A DNA stretch of 64,000 bases from Prevotella ihumii (GTDB lineage Bacteria > Bacteroidota > Bacteroidia > Bacteroidales > Bacteroidaceae). A program made the translations under genes and the position numbers. The notes under the pieces were generated by a model. It was given only the letters and a program-made list of their open reading frames with translations. It did no database searches and was not told where the DNA came from. The DNA lies in contig NZ_LT706987.1 in NCBI RefSeq assembly GCF_900155655.1, positions 1,633,714 to 1,697,713 on the forward strand, read 5' to 3'. Every line of letters begins with the position of its first letter. Positions within the stretch are counted from its first letter, which is position 1. Below, in pieces: positions 17,783 through 26,030 of this stretch.

Positions 17783-18099
17783 ATTATATTCGGTATTGAT
17801 ATTTCGCTTTTTAAAATTTCTGTTTTCCCAATTAAACGGCATATAAGCCAATGTCTAATTGTGGGTTTTATTTATAACGAAAATCTTTTTATAATATTGT
17901 ACGCTTATATAAAAAAGGTGTGATGGTTTTTATGCTGCTCGTTCTATTTTGCTGATTTGCAAGCTGTTGTTCTTAGTGATAAGTTTTGGGTTGATGTAAC
18001 TTGTTTTAGCAGTTGTGCGTTTTAACATTTAAATCTGCGAAACAGCATTGTTTTATTATTCTCTTATATGGTTCTGAAAGTCCGATTTTAAGGTTTGCT

Positions 18100-18187
18100 A
18101 TTGTCAAAGTTTATCTTTGACAATGTCAAACATATATGTATTGCGGTGTCAAAGTTCAACTTTGAGCTGCTTAGCATTGAACTTTGG
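18100..18187. repeat. Palindrome array phased at 22.5 bp (second locus)
   Basis: Palindromes are centred at 18112 (ATTGTCAAAG-tttat-CTTTGACAAT), 18134.5 (core ACATATATGT) and 18157 (CAAAGTTCAACTTTG), with a half-site CTTTG in phase near 18184. Spacing is 22.5 bp, as at 6316-6464. It lies in the 838-bp gap between the polyprenyl synthase start and the TonB gene end. The rest of that gap holds no gene I can support. Confidence 0.8.
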
Positions 18188-18481
18188 ACTGCTGAAATAT
18201 CAAGAAAAGGCTCTTTTTCTGTTTGTTTCTGCTTTTTTATAGTTCTATATTTACTTGATTTAAAAGTCTTATTTTTGCACACTTTCGCTTACTATTGTAT
18301 AACAATAAGTGTATCAATAAGTTACAGTTGCACGTAAAAAGAGGCTCTATTCTCGTACAAAATCTTTTTAGTTGGTAAATACGCAAAATATGAAGGGTGA
18401 ATTTAACAATTAGGAAAGCTATTTGGTAAAAATAGAAAAGAATAAGTGAGAAATAGATAAAGGTTGTAAGCGGTTACGCAA

Positions 18482-18602
18482 CTACTCTTTATACACAACT
18501 CTGTTTAACCCAAATCGGTCGTCCGACCCGTCTGACTTGTCTGACACGTCCGACTCGTCTAACGACCGATTTGGGTTAAACAGAGATGTGTATAAAGAGT
18601 AG
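18482..18602. repeat. Long-hairpin element, type C, 41-bp arms (C4)
   Basis: Arms 18482-18522 and 18562-18602 are inverse with one mismatch in 41. The inner 20 bp of each arm are the shared element end (AACCCAAATCGGTCGT); the outer half (CTACTCTTTATACACA) is unique to this copy. The 39-nt loop is made of 9-bp GTCYGACNN-like units. It lies 18 bp beyond the TonB stop codon and could be its terminator. Confidence 0.9.
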
Positions 18603-18620
18603 ATTATGCAAGGAGATAGC

Positions 18621-19421
18621 TTATGCTATTTGGAACACAATAGGTATTTCTACGAGCGACCTACAAGGTTTATTGTGTTCCTTTGCGGGTTTCCATCTGC
18701 CCATTGTGCGTACCACACGTAACACTTCTAAGTCGAAGGCGGTGTTTTTGGCCTTCTTCACCTTTACATCACTCACTGTGCCGTCGGCATTGATGATGAA
18801 TGTAACGTTAACAACGCCCTGTTGGTTTGCCTTTATGGCAGTGGGTGGATATTTTATAGTTTTGGTAAGCCACACAACAAAGTTGCTCCAACCACCTGGC
18901 GGAGTAGGGGTTTGCGAAAGAATGTGTTTGTTTACTTTATCGTCCACTCGTTCCACCTTTTCTTCTGCATCATCATCGGTAAACTTGTTTTTCACCTCTT
19001 TGGCTATTTCCTCTATGGGTTTAGGAGGGTCGGGCAGGGCAGCAGTGTTGGTTGTGGTTAAGGCTACATCTCTCACTTGTGGTGCAGTGGTCTTTTCATC
19101 GTTCGATGTGGTGTTGCCCACCTCGTGTGGTGTAACCTTTTGCGGTGTGTCGCTGCGCTTTAGGTTTAGCATATCCTCCATAGTGGGCTTTTCGTCTTTC
19201 TGTTCCTTTGCAAGGTCTTGTTCGTCTATGGCAGGCATCATATCTTGGTTGTTTAAGACGAGTTCTTTTTTCAAGTCCATAGCCTTATCGTCCTCACTGT
19301 CGCCCCCTATTGAATATTCCATCGCTACATAAAAGATGGACGAGGCTACAATGAGACCCAAAACAAAGCCTATCCAGCGTTTGTTTTCTAAATCTGCACT
19401 TTTTGATTTCTTTATTTCCAC
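18621..19421 (-). CDS. Energy transducer TonB-family protein
   Basis: The product is 266 aa. It has a cytoplasmic N-terminus, one membrane helix (about 16-34, WIGFVLGLIVASSIFYVAM), a charged, proline-containing periplasmic spacer, and a C-terminal TonB domain (about 185-266). That domain includes KYPPTAIKANQQGVVNVTFIINADGTV and GRWKPAKEHNKPCRSLVEIPIVF. It would pass proton-motive energy to outer-membrane receptors such as the one at 26029. No exbB or exbD is adjacent. Confidence 0.92.
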   Translation of the reverse strand: MEIKKSKSADLENKRWIGFVLGLIVASSIFYVAMEYSIGGDSEDDKAMDLKKELVLNNQDMMPAIDEQDLAKEQKDEKPTMEDMLNLKRSDTPQKVTPHEVGNTTSNDEKTTAPQVRDVALTTTNTAALPDPPKPIEEIAKEVKNKFTDDDAEEKVERVDDKVNKHILSQTPTPPGGWSNFVVWLTKTIKYPPTAIKANQQGVVNVTFIINADGTVSDVKVKKAKNTAFDLEVLRVVRTMGRWKPAKEHNKPCRSLVEIPIVFQIA

Positions 19422-19556
19422 GCTTAAACACTAAATATTGTCATTTCTCGTTATTAATGAGAAACAAGCAGTAAATATGAGCTTGCCGATAGCAGAAGTT
19501 CGTTGAAAAACTGCACAATCGGTAGACAAAATTAATAAGATATTCGGAAAAAGATG

Positions 19557-19564
19557 TATCTTTG
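19557..19564 (+). promoter_or_regulatory. -7 box of the porQ promoter
   Basis: TATCTTTG, 22 bp before the porQ start codon, giving a very short leader. Confidence 0.6.
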
Positions 19565-19586
19565 CCGATAAATTAAAGTACATTAA

Positions 19587-20531
19587 ATGAAAAAGCTCCT
19601 TTTCTCTCTCCTCCTTACAGGATATTCGGCTATGACTTTGGCACAAGAAAGTCAGACTGAATACAACTTCTTGCGCTTGCCCATTAGTGCACACGCAGCT
19701 GCTTTGGGTGGCGAAAACATAACCATCATAGAAGACGATCCAGCGCTGATGTTCTCTAACCCTGCTTTGGCAGCATCGGTAAGCGATATGACCATAGGGC
19801 TAAGTTATATGAACTATATGAAGGGAGCCAACTATATGGGCGCATCGTTCACAAAGGCTATTAAAGAAAAGATAACTGTGGGCGGAGGCATACAATATAT
19901 GAACTATGGCAAGATGAAGGAGGTAGACGCCAACAATGTGCAGACAGGCGAGTTTAGTGCGAGTGAAATAGCGGTGGAAGGCGTTTTTTCGTACACCTTG
20001 GCACGCAATCTTGTGGGCGGTATCACTGCAAAATTCATCACTTCGTATCTCGGTTCGTACAACAGTATGGCGGTGGGTGTAGACTTGGGGTTGAATTATT
20101 ACGATGAGGATAAAGAACTGTCAATATCTGCTGTGGCAAAGAATTTGGGTGGACAGGTTAAGGCGTATAAAGACGACTTTGGCAAAATGCCGTTAGATGT
20201 TCAGGTAGGTATGAGCAAAACGTTGGCTGCTCTCCCTGTGCGTGTGTCGCTCACCTTAGTAGACCTTACCCATTACGACTACCGCTTTATCAATCACCTC
20301 AACCTCGGTGCGGATATACTGCTTTCGGAAAGCATTTGGATAGGCGGTGGGTATAACTTCCGCAAGGCTGACGAAATGAAAATAGGGCGAGGATATGAGG
20401 AGAGTACACACGGAGCTGGTTTTAGCTTCGGTGCAGGATTGAATCTTGAACGTTTCAAACTAAACCTTGCATACGGTAAATATCACGCAGCAAGCAACTC
20501 TATATTGGTAAATTTGGCTTACACACTTTAA
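19587..20531 (+). CDS. porQ: Type IX secretion system protein PorQ
   Basis: The product is 314 aa: signal peptide (1-19, cleaved before QESQTEYNFLRLP) and a FadL-like outer-membrane barrel of the PorV/PorQ group. NFLRLPISAHAAALGGENI and the DDPALMFSNPALAA segment are characteristic. PorQ works in the type IX attachment complex with PorU, PorV and PorZ. The next gene is cmk, an arrangement also known from Porphyromonas gingivalis. The T9SS cargo at 47758 fits a working system in this genome. Confidence 0.88.
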   Translation: MKKLLFSLLLTGYSAMTLAQESQTEYNFLRLPISAHAAALGGENITIIEDDPALMFSNPALAASVSDMTIGLSYMNYMKGANYMGASFTKAIKEKITVGGGIQYMNYGKMKEVDANNVQTGEFSASEIAVEGVFSYTLARNLVGGITAKFITSYLGSYNSMAVGVDLGLNYYDEDKELSISAVAKNLGGQVKAYKDDFGKMPLDVQVGMSKTLAALPVRVSLTLVDLTHYDYRFINHLNLGADILLSESIWIGGGYNFRKADEMKIGRGYEESTHGAGFSFGAGLNLERFKLNLAYGKYHAASNSILVNLAYTL

Positions 20532-20552
20532 AATATGGGGGGTAATAGTTTT

Positions 20553-20606
20553 GTCTGACAAGTCGGACGGGTCTGACAAGTCTGACTTGTCCGACCATTC
20601 CGACAA
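20553..20606. repeat. GTCYGACNN minisatellite between porQ and cmk
   Basis: Six units of the 9-bp repeat in mixed orientation (GTCTGACAAGTCGGAC... TTGTCCGACCATTCCGAC). They can form a hairpin (GTCTGACAAGTC against GACTTGTC). No AACCCAAATC ends are present, unlike C4 and C10. Confidence 0.7.
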
Positions 20607-20645
20607 TGCTAATCATCTGCTTATCCCTCTTTAAAAATCAGAACA

Positions 20646-21338
20646 ATGAAGAAAATAATAATAGCTATAGATGGCCATTCATCGTGTGGAAAAAGCACAA
20701 TGGCAAAGGATTTGGCACGTGAGATAGGTTATATTTATGTAGACACGGGAGCAATGTATCGCTCGGTAACGCTCTATGCTATGCGCAACGGTCTGTTCAA
20801 CGAAGATGGAAGCATCAAGTTGGACGAACTTGAAGCAAGCATCAAAGACATAAACATCGGTTTCCAACTCAACCAAGAAACGAGCAAGCCCGATACTTAT
20901 CTCAATGACGAAAATGTAGAACAGGCTATCCGCACGATGGAAGTTTCGGCACACGTTAGTCCTATTGCAGCTGTGCCTTTTGTGCGTACAGCCTTGGTGG
21001 CTCAACAACAAAAGATGGGTGAGGCAAAAGGTATCGTTATGGACGGCAGAGACATAGGTACGGTGGTTTTCCCTAATGCCGAACTCAAGGTCTTTGTTAC
21101 AGCTTCTGCCGAAGTACGTGCGCGCCGCCGCTATGACGAGTTATGTGCTAAGGGTATGGAAGCCAATTTTGCTGACATCTTAAAGAATGTAGAAGAGCGC
21201 GACTATATCGACTCGCATCGTGAAACCTCTCCACTCAGACAGGCTGACGATGCCATCGTTCTTGACAATAGCAACGTAACGATAGCCGAGCAAAAAGAAT
21301 GGCTGCTGAACCAATATTTAAGAGTGGTGGCAGAATAG
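20646..21338 (+). CDS. cmk: Cytidylate kinase
   Basis: The product is 230 aa. The P-loop [18 protein letters not shown] (8-25), [12 protein letters not shown], the CMP-binding insert, [23 protein letters not shown] and the lid RARRRYDEL with [24 protein letters not shown] identify it firmly. It phosphorylates CMP and dCMP for nucleic-acid and lipid precursors. It follows porQ after a 114-bp gap containing a minisatellite. Confidence 0.97.
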   Translation: MKKIIIAIDGHSSCGKSTMAKDLAREIGYIYVDTGAMYRSVTLYAMRNGLFNEDGSIKLDELEASIKDINIGFQLNQETSKPDTYLNDENVEQAIRTMEVSAHVSPIAAVPFVRTALVAQQQKMGEAKGIVMDGRDIGTVVFPNAELKVFVTASAEVRARRRYDELCAKGMEANFADILKNVEERDYIDSHRETSPLRQADDAIVLDNSNVTIAEQKEWLLNQYLRVVAE

Positions 21339-21377
21339 ATTACATTGAACTATAGAAAAGATATACGGAAAGGCAGC

Positions 21378-21579
21378 TTAACCCAAATAGGTCATTAGCC
21401 CGCAAAGGCTTTTTAAAGCGTTTAGCTGTTATGCTTTTCTTCGTCTTTGCACCTTATTTTGGCTCTTTTCGTTTGTTTTTTCAGTTGTTTAGCTCGCTAA
21501 ACGTCTTCAAAAACAAACGAAAAGAGCTCAAAATAAGCTCGCAAATCTCGAAGAAGTCTAACGACCGATTTGGGTTTAA
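21378..21579. repeat. Long-hairpin element, type B (E6)
   Basis: Ends TTAACCCAAATAGGTCATTA and CTAACGACCGATTTGGGTTT. The interior shows arms GGCTCTTTTCGTTTGTTTTT and AAAAACAAACGAAAAGAGC with a central GTTTAGC-tc-GCTAAAC, so the element is one long hairpin. It lies 40 bp after cmk. Confidence 0.9.
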
Positions 21580-21815
21580 GCAATTTAAAGTTGCCTTTTA
21601 TTTCTGCGTTATGAGTTTGAAGATAGGTTAATGAGCTACGTTGTTTTTACCCATTAATTCCTATTTCTATAACCATTTTGTAATACAACTCACCTATATA
21701 TACATTAAAATAGGTATAGTATGCTTTCTATATGCTTTTTGAAAGAAAAAAGCAAATAGTTTCAAATCTTCTAAAAAATCCATCGAAAAAATTAGGTTGT
21801 AATAAATATATTTCC

Positions 21816-21823
21816 TAAATTTG
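21816..21823 (+). promoter_or_regulatory. -7 box of the glnA promoter
   Basis: TAAATTTG, 40 bp before the ATG at 21863. Its last bases overlap a TTG at 21821 that could be misread as a start codon, which favours the ATG start. Confidence 0.55.
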
Positions 21824-21862
21824 CAAAAGATAATAACTGAAAACTTAAATGTACTATCAATT

Positions 21863-23368
21863 ATGGAAAATCACTCATTTGTGATCTATGCTAACAAGTT
21901 AGAAGCACAATTAAAGAAATCTTCTAAAGAGTTTACAAAGGCTGATATTATGCAGTTGGTTCAAGAACTTGACATCAAGATGGTTAAGTTTATGTACCCT
22001 GCTGGTGACGGTCGTTTGAAGACTTTGAACTTTATGCTCAACTCGGTTGAGTATCTCGAAACTATCCTCACTTCAGGTGAGCGTGTAGACGGTTCTTCAC
22101 TCTTCAGCTTTATTCAGGCTAGTAGCAGCGACCTCTATGTAATGCCACGTTTCTCAACAGCATTTATGGACCCATTCGAAGAAATACCAACATTGTGTAT
22201 GCTTTGTTCTTTCTTCAACCGCGATGGTCAGCCATTAGAGTCAGCTCCTGAATACACATTGCGCAAGGCTATGAAGTCTTTCACAGATGTTACAGGTATG
22301 GAGTTCCAAGCTATGGGCGAGTTGGAATACTACGTTATCAGCCCAGAAGAAGACGTATTTGAAGCTACAGACCAGAAGGGTTATCACGAAAGCGCACCAT
22401 TTGCTAAGGCTAACGACTTCCGTACACGCTGTATGAAGCTCATCGCTGAATGTGGTGGTCAGATTAAGTACGGTCACTCTGAGGTAGGTACTTTCTTTGA
22501 AGAAGGTAAGTGCTTCGAGCAGAACGAAATAGAGTTCTTACCAGTTGCAGCTAACGATTGCGCTGACCAATTGCTCATCGCTAAGTGGATTATCCGTAAC
22601 CTCGCTTACCTTGAAGGCTACGATATTACATTCGCTCCAAAGATTACAGTGGGCAAGGCTGGTTCTGGTATGCACATTCACATGCGCATTATGAAGGACG
22701 GCAAGAACCTTATGCTCGATGGCAACAAGCTTTCTGAAAACGCACGCCGCGCTATTGCAGGTATGATGAAGTTGGCTGAAAGTATCACTGCCTTTGGTAA
22801 CAAGAACCCTACTTCTTACTTCCGTCTCGTTCCTCATCAGGAAGCTCCTACAAACGTATGTTGGGGTATGAGCAATCGTTCTGTACTCGTTCGTGTACCT
22901 CTCGGTTGGACATCAGGCGAAGATATGTGCCATAAGGCTAACCCAATCGAAGCTGAAACAGCTCGCGATTATAGCATCAAGCAGACTGTTGAAATGCGTT
23001 CACCAGACGCTTCTGCTGACGTTTATCAGCTCTTGGCAGGTCTTTGTGTTGCTTGCCGTCACGGTTTCGAAATCGAAGATGCACTCGAAGTGGCTGATGC
23101 TACATTCGCTGATGGAGACATCCACGACGCTAAGAATGCAGAGCGTTACGCTAAGTTGGCTCAGTTGCCAGATAGCTGTGTTGCATCTGCTGACTGCTTG
23201 GAACGCCAACGTGCAGTTTACGAGAAGTACAATGTATTCTCTCCAGCTATGATTGATGGTATCATCGCTGAATTGCGCAAGTTTGATGACCGCACTCTCC
23301 GTGAAGAATTGAAGAACAACGAGAAGGGTGTGTTCGAACTCGTTAAGCGTTTCTATCACTGCGGTTAA
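21863..23368 (+). CDS. glnA: Glutamine synthetase, type I-like
   Basis: The product is 501 aa from ATG 21863; an upstream in-frame TTG (21821) overlaps the promoter. Active-site blocks in order are MGELEYYVIS, YGHSEVGTFFEEGKCFEQNEIEF, GKAGSGMHIHMRIM, NPTSYFRLVPHQEAPTNVCWGMSNRSV and VEMRSPDASADVYQLLAGL. It forms glutamine from glutamate, ammonia and ATP. The N-terminal beta-grasp domain covers about residues 20-110. The adenylylation tyrosine motif of enteric GS (NLYDLP) was not found. A terminator follows. Confidence 0.92.
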   Translation: MENHSFVIYANKLEAQLKKSSKEFTKADIMQLVQELDIKMVKFMYPAGDGRLKTLNFMLNSVEYLETILTSGERVDGSSLFSFIQASSSDLYVMPRFSTAFMDPFEEIPTLCMLCSFFNRDGQPLESAPEYTLRKAMKSFTDVTGMEFQAMGELEYYVISPEEDVFEATDQKGYHESAPFAKANDFRTRCMKLIAECGGQIKYGHSEVGTFFEEGKCFEQNEIEFLPVAANDCADQLLIAKWIIRNLAYLEGYDITFAPKITVGKAGSGMHIHMRIMKDGKNLMLDGNKLSENARRAIAGMMKLAESITAFGNKNPTSYFRLVPHQEAPTNVCWGMSNRSVLVRVPLGWTSGEDMCHKANPIEAETARDYSIKQTVEMRSPDASADVYQLLAGLCVACRHGFEIEDALEVADATFADGDIHDAKNAERYAKLAQLPDSCVASADCLERQRAVYEKYNVFSPAMIDGIIAELRKFDDRTLREELKNNEKGVFELVKRFYHCG

Positions 23369-23396
23369 TACGCACTGACATAAAAATAAGATAATA

Positions 23397-23453
23397 AAAC
23401 CTGTATACAGACCTCTTTTGAGTTTCAAGAGGGGGACTGTATATAGGTTTTTA
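23397..23453 (+). terminator. glnA terminator
   Basis: AAACCTGTATACAGACCTCTT pairs imperfectly with AAGAGGGGGACTGTATATAGG and is followed by five T. Confidence 0.8.
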
Positions 23454-23486
23454 TGTTATTATTAAGCAAGGTTTAAAGATTTTGTG

Positions 23487-23494
23487 TACCTTTG
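23487..23494 (+). promoter_or_regulatory. -7 box upstream of ugd
   Basis: TACCTTTG. It gives a leader of about 200 nt before ugd, in which the minisatellite lies. Confidence 0.55.
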
Positions 23495-23566
23495 CATAGG
23501 GCAATGGTTGCTCTTCTTAACTTAAGAATTAAGGCAGAGTTTTACGAACTTGTCAGCTTTATCAGA

Positions 23567-23652
23567 CTTGTCCGACCAGTCCGACCAGTCCGATCAGTCC
23601 GACCAGTCTGACCAGTCTGACTTGTCCGACTCGTCCGACTTGTCTGACCAAT
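23567..23652. repeat. 9-bp minisatellite GTCYGACNN in the ugd leader
   Basis: Nine consecutive 9-bp units, the first ones GTCCGACCA, GTCCGACCA and GTCCGATCA, later ones GTCTGACTT and GTCCGACTC. All are in one orientation and there are no element ends. The array lies between the TACCTTTG box and the ugd start. No start codon opens a frame through it. Confidence 0.85.
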
Positions 23653-23703
23653 ACAACTTGCCCAAAAAGGCTTACAACCCCCAACTTACATTGGCTAAAA
23701 GAT

Positions 23704-24954
23704 ATGGAAAACGACATTAAAATAGCAGTTGCAGGTACAGGCTACGTGGGACTGAGCATAGCTACTCTTTTGAGTCAGCACCACGAAGTTGTGGCAGTAG
23801 ATGTGGTGAAAGAAAAGGTGGAAATGATAAACAATCGGGTTTCACCTATACAAGACGACTATATTGAGGCGTATTTAGCTGAAAAAGAACTGCATCTAAC
23901 GGCTACTTTAGACGGTGAAACGGCATACAAAGATGCTGATTTCGTTGTGATTGCCACACCTACCAACTATGATGCGGTGAAGAACTATTTTGATACAACA
24001 CACGTTGAAGAGGTGATTGAAATGGTGATGCGTGTCAATCCGAGGGCAGTGATGGTAATCAAGTCGACCATTCCTGTGGGCTATACAGAGAGCGTTCGCC
24101 AAAAGTATAATTGTCAGAACATTATCTTTGCACCCGAATTTCTGCGCGAAAGTAAGGCGTTATACGACAACTTGTACCCCAATCGTATTATTGTAGGTTG
24201 CCCTAAAGGTGACGAACGATTGGACAAGGCTGCCCACGATTTTGCTGCCTTATTGCAAGAAGGAGCTATAAAGCAAGATATTCCTACGCTTTTTATGGGC
24301 TTGACCGAGGCTGAAGCCGTTAAACTCTTTGCCAATACCTATCTTGCGTTGCGTGTGAGCTATTTTAACGAGTTGGACACCTACGCCGAAGTGAAGGGTT
24401 TGAACACGTCGGACATTATTCAAGGTGTGTGTTTAGATAATCGCATAGGTTCGTTTTACAATAATCCTTCTTTTGGTTATGGTGGTTATTGCTTGCCAAA
24501 AGACACGAAACAGCTGCTTGCCAATTACTCTGATGTGCCTGAAAACTTAATTCAAGCCATTGTGGAAAGCAACCGTACACGCAAAGACTTCATTGCCGAT
24601 CAAGTGTTGCATAAGGCTGGTTATTACGACTATTATGAGCAAGGCAACTACAACCCCAAGGTAGAAAAAGAATGTGTGATAGGTGTTTACAGACTTACAA
24701 TGAAGTCGAACAGCGACAACTTCCGACAGAGTTCCATACAAGGTGTGATGAAACGCATCAAGGCTAAGGGCGCAAAGGTGATAATCTATGAGCCAACGCT
24801 TGAGGACGGTACAACGTTTTTTGGAAGTGTGGTGGTGAACGACCTCAATAAGTTTAAAGCCGATAGTGATGAGATTATTGCCAACAGATACGATGAAGCG
24901 TTGGCAGATGTGAAAGAAAAGGTTTATACACGTGACATCTTCCAATGCGATTAG
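23704..24954 (+). CDS. ugd: UDP-glucose 6-dehydrogenase
   Basis: The product is 416 aa. It has an N-terminal Rossmann fold ([17 protein letters not shown], 6-22), [34 protein letters not shown], the central helix with [19 protein letters not shown], and [14 protein letters not shown] with the catalytic cysteine. The C-terminal domain follows (about 300-416). It makes UDP-glucuronate for surface polysaccharide. No polysaccharide cluster is adjacent, so it probably serves a cluster elsewhere. Confidence 0.93.
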   Translation: MENDIKIAVAGTGYVGLSIATLLSQHHEVVAVDVVKEKVEMINNRVSPIQDDYIEAYLAEKELHLTATLDGETAYKDADFVVIATPTNYDAVKNYFDTTHVEEVIEMVMRVNPRAVMVIKSTIPVGYTESVRQKYNCQNIIFAPEFLRESKALYDNLYPNRIIVGCPKGDERLDKAAHDFAALLQEGAIKQDIPTLFMGLTEAEAVKLFANTYLALRVSYFNELDTYAEVKGLNTSDIIQGVCLDNRIGSFYNNPSFGYGGYCLPKDTKQLLANYSDVPENLIQAIVESNRTRKDFIADQVLHKAGYYDYYEQGNYNPKVEKECVIGVYRLTMKSNSDNFRQSSIQGVMKRIKAKGAKVIIYEPTLEDGTTFFGSVVVNDLNKFKADSDEIIANRYDEALADVKEKVYTRDIFQCD

Positions 24955-24980
24955 AATAGAAAGTAGACGAGAGAAAAGGA

Positions 24981-25895
24981 ATGGTTATGATTGAAAAGAT
25001 TGAAGAGGAAGGCGAACATTTTAAAGGATTGATGCGAGTAGAGGTAACACAGCCTCGCATAGACCTAATAAATGAAGTGGTGTATGCGCAATATTTTGGC
25101 AATGGCACACGCTCACTCCGTATGACAATCTTTATGCCTAACACCAAAGACCCAAAACCTTGTGTTGTGTATTTCCCTGGTGGAGGCTTCACAACATCAG
25201 ATTATGGCAAGTGGAGTAGAGTGCGTATGGCACTTGCTTTGCAAGGTTTTGTGGTGGCAGCGGTGGAATATCGTCCTTTGCCTTTTGCTTTTCCGTCTAT
25301 GCTCATTGATGGAAAGGCTGCTATTCGTTATCTGCGCGCCCACGCTGAGCAGTTTGGTATAGATACAAACAGAATAGGTGTGATGGGCAATTCGGCAGGT
25401 GGCTACTTGGCACAATTGGTTACGATGACTGCCAACGAACGAGAGTTTGATGTTGGCGACTTCTTAGAATATTCGTCTGAAGTTCAGGCTTGTTGCGATA
25501 TATTCGGTCCTTACAATTTTGAAACAATCAGTGAAGGATATTCAAAAGAAGTGCAGACGTGGCATAACTCGCCAGCTGCCTCTGAAGCATTGTTGGTGGG
25601 TGGAATTACATACGGCACAGAGCCAGCTGCAAGCATTCCTAATAATGCTATGAAAGCGTTGTGGGCAAGTCCTAAAGGACATCTGCACGCCAATCTTCCA
25701 CCTTTTCTTATTATGCACGGAACAGCGGACAAGATGGTGTCGAAATATCAAAGCGAACATCTCTACAAAGCCCTTAAACAGCTTAATGTACCTGCAGAGT
25801 TCTATTTGTTGGAAGGTGCAGGACACGGTGATGACCCTTGGTTTCAACAGCCAGTTATCGACTTGATTGTAGGTTGGTTCAAAAAACATTTGTAG
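24981..25895 (+). CDS. Alpha/beta hydrolase, carbohydrate-esterase-like
   Basis: The product is 304 aa without a signal peptide. The oxyanion segment YFPGGGF stands in place of HGGGF, the nucleophile elbow is GVMGNSAGGYLA, and the acid and histidine are in HGTADKMVS and GAGHGDDPWF. It belongs to the hormone-sensitive-lipase/BD-FAE-like group. The substrate is unknown; esterified sugars or short acyl esters are likely. It starts 27 bp after ugd, suggesting co-transcription. Confidence 0.82.
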   Translation: MVMIEKIEEEGEHFKGLMRVEVTQPRIDLINEVVYAQYFGNGTRSLRMTIFMPNTKDPKPCVVYFPGGGFTTSDYGKWSRVRMALALQGFVVAAVEYRPLPFAFPSMLIDGKAAIRYLRAHAEQFGIDTNRIGVMGNSAGGYLAQLVTMTANEREFDVGDFLEYSSEVQACCDIFGPYNFETISEGYSKEVQTWHNSPAASEALLVGGITYGTEPAASIPNNAMKALWASPKGHLHANLPPFLIMHGTADKMVSKYQSEHLYKALKQLNVPAEFYLLEGAGHGDDPWFQQPVIDLIVGWFKKHL

Positions 25896-25998
25896 TTTGT
25901 TTCCGACATAACCTCTATTTTTGTGTGTTCTGCTTTCGCTTGGTAAGTCGAATAATTTACTTACTTTTGAGTATTGCAGCACGCTAAAAAGCATTGTA

Positions 25999-26030
25999 AT
26001 TTTGTAGTCTTAAAAGATTGACTACAAAAT
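25999..26030. promoter_or_regulatory. Inverted repeat overlapping promoter box and start codon of the receptor gene
   Basis: ATTTTGTAGTC (25999-26009) and GACTACAAAAT (26020-26030) are perfect inverse repeats with a 10-nt loop. The left arm overlaps a possible -7 box TAATTTTG (25997-26004) and the right arm includes the first two bases of the ATG at 26029. It could be an operator or a translation-blocking hairpin. Confidence 0.6.

Noticed and set aside
23540..23720. SDQ-repeat protein encoded by the minisatellite upstream of ugd
   Set aside because: The frame is open through the repeat but has no start codon after the preceding stop, and it ends inside ugd.
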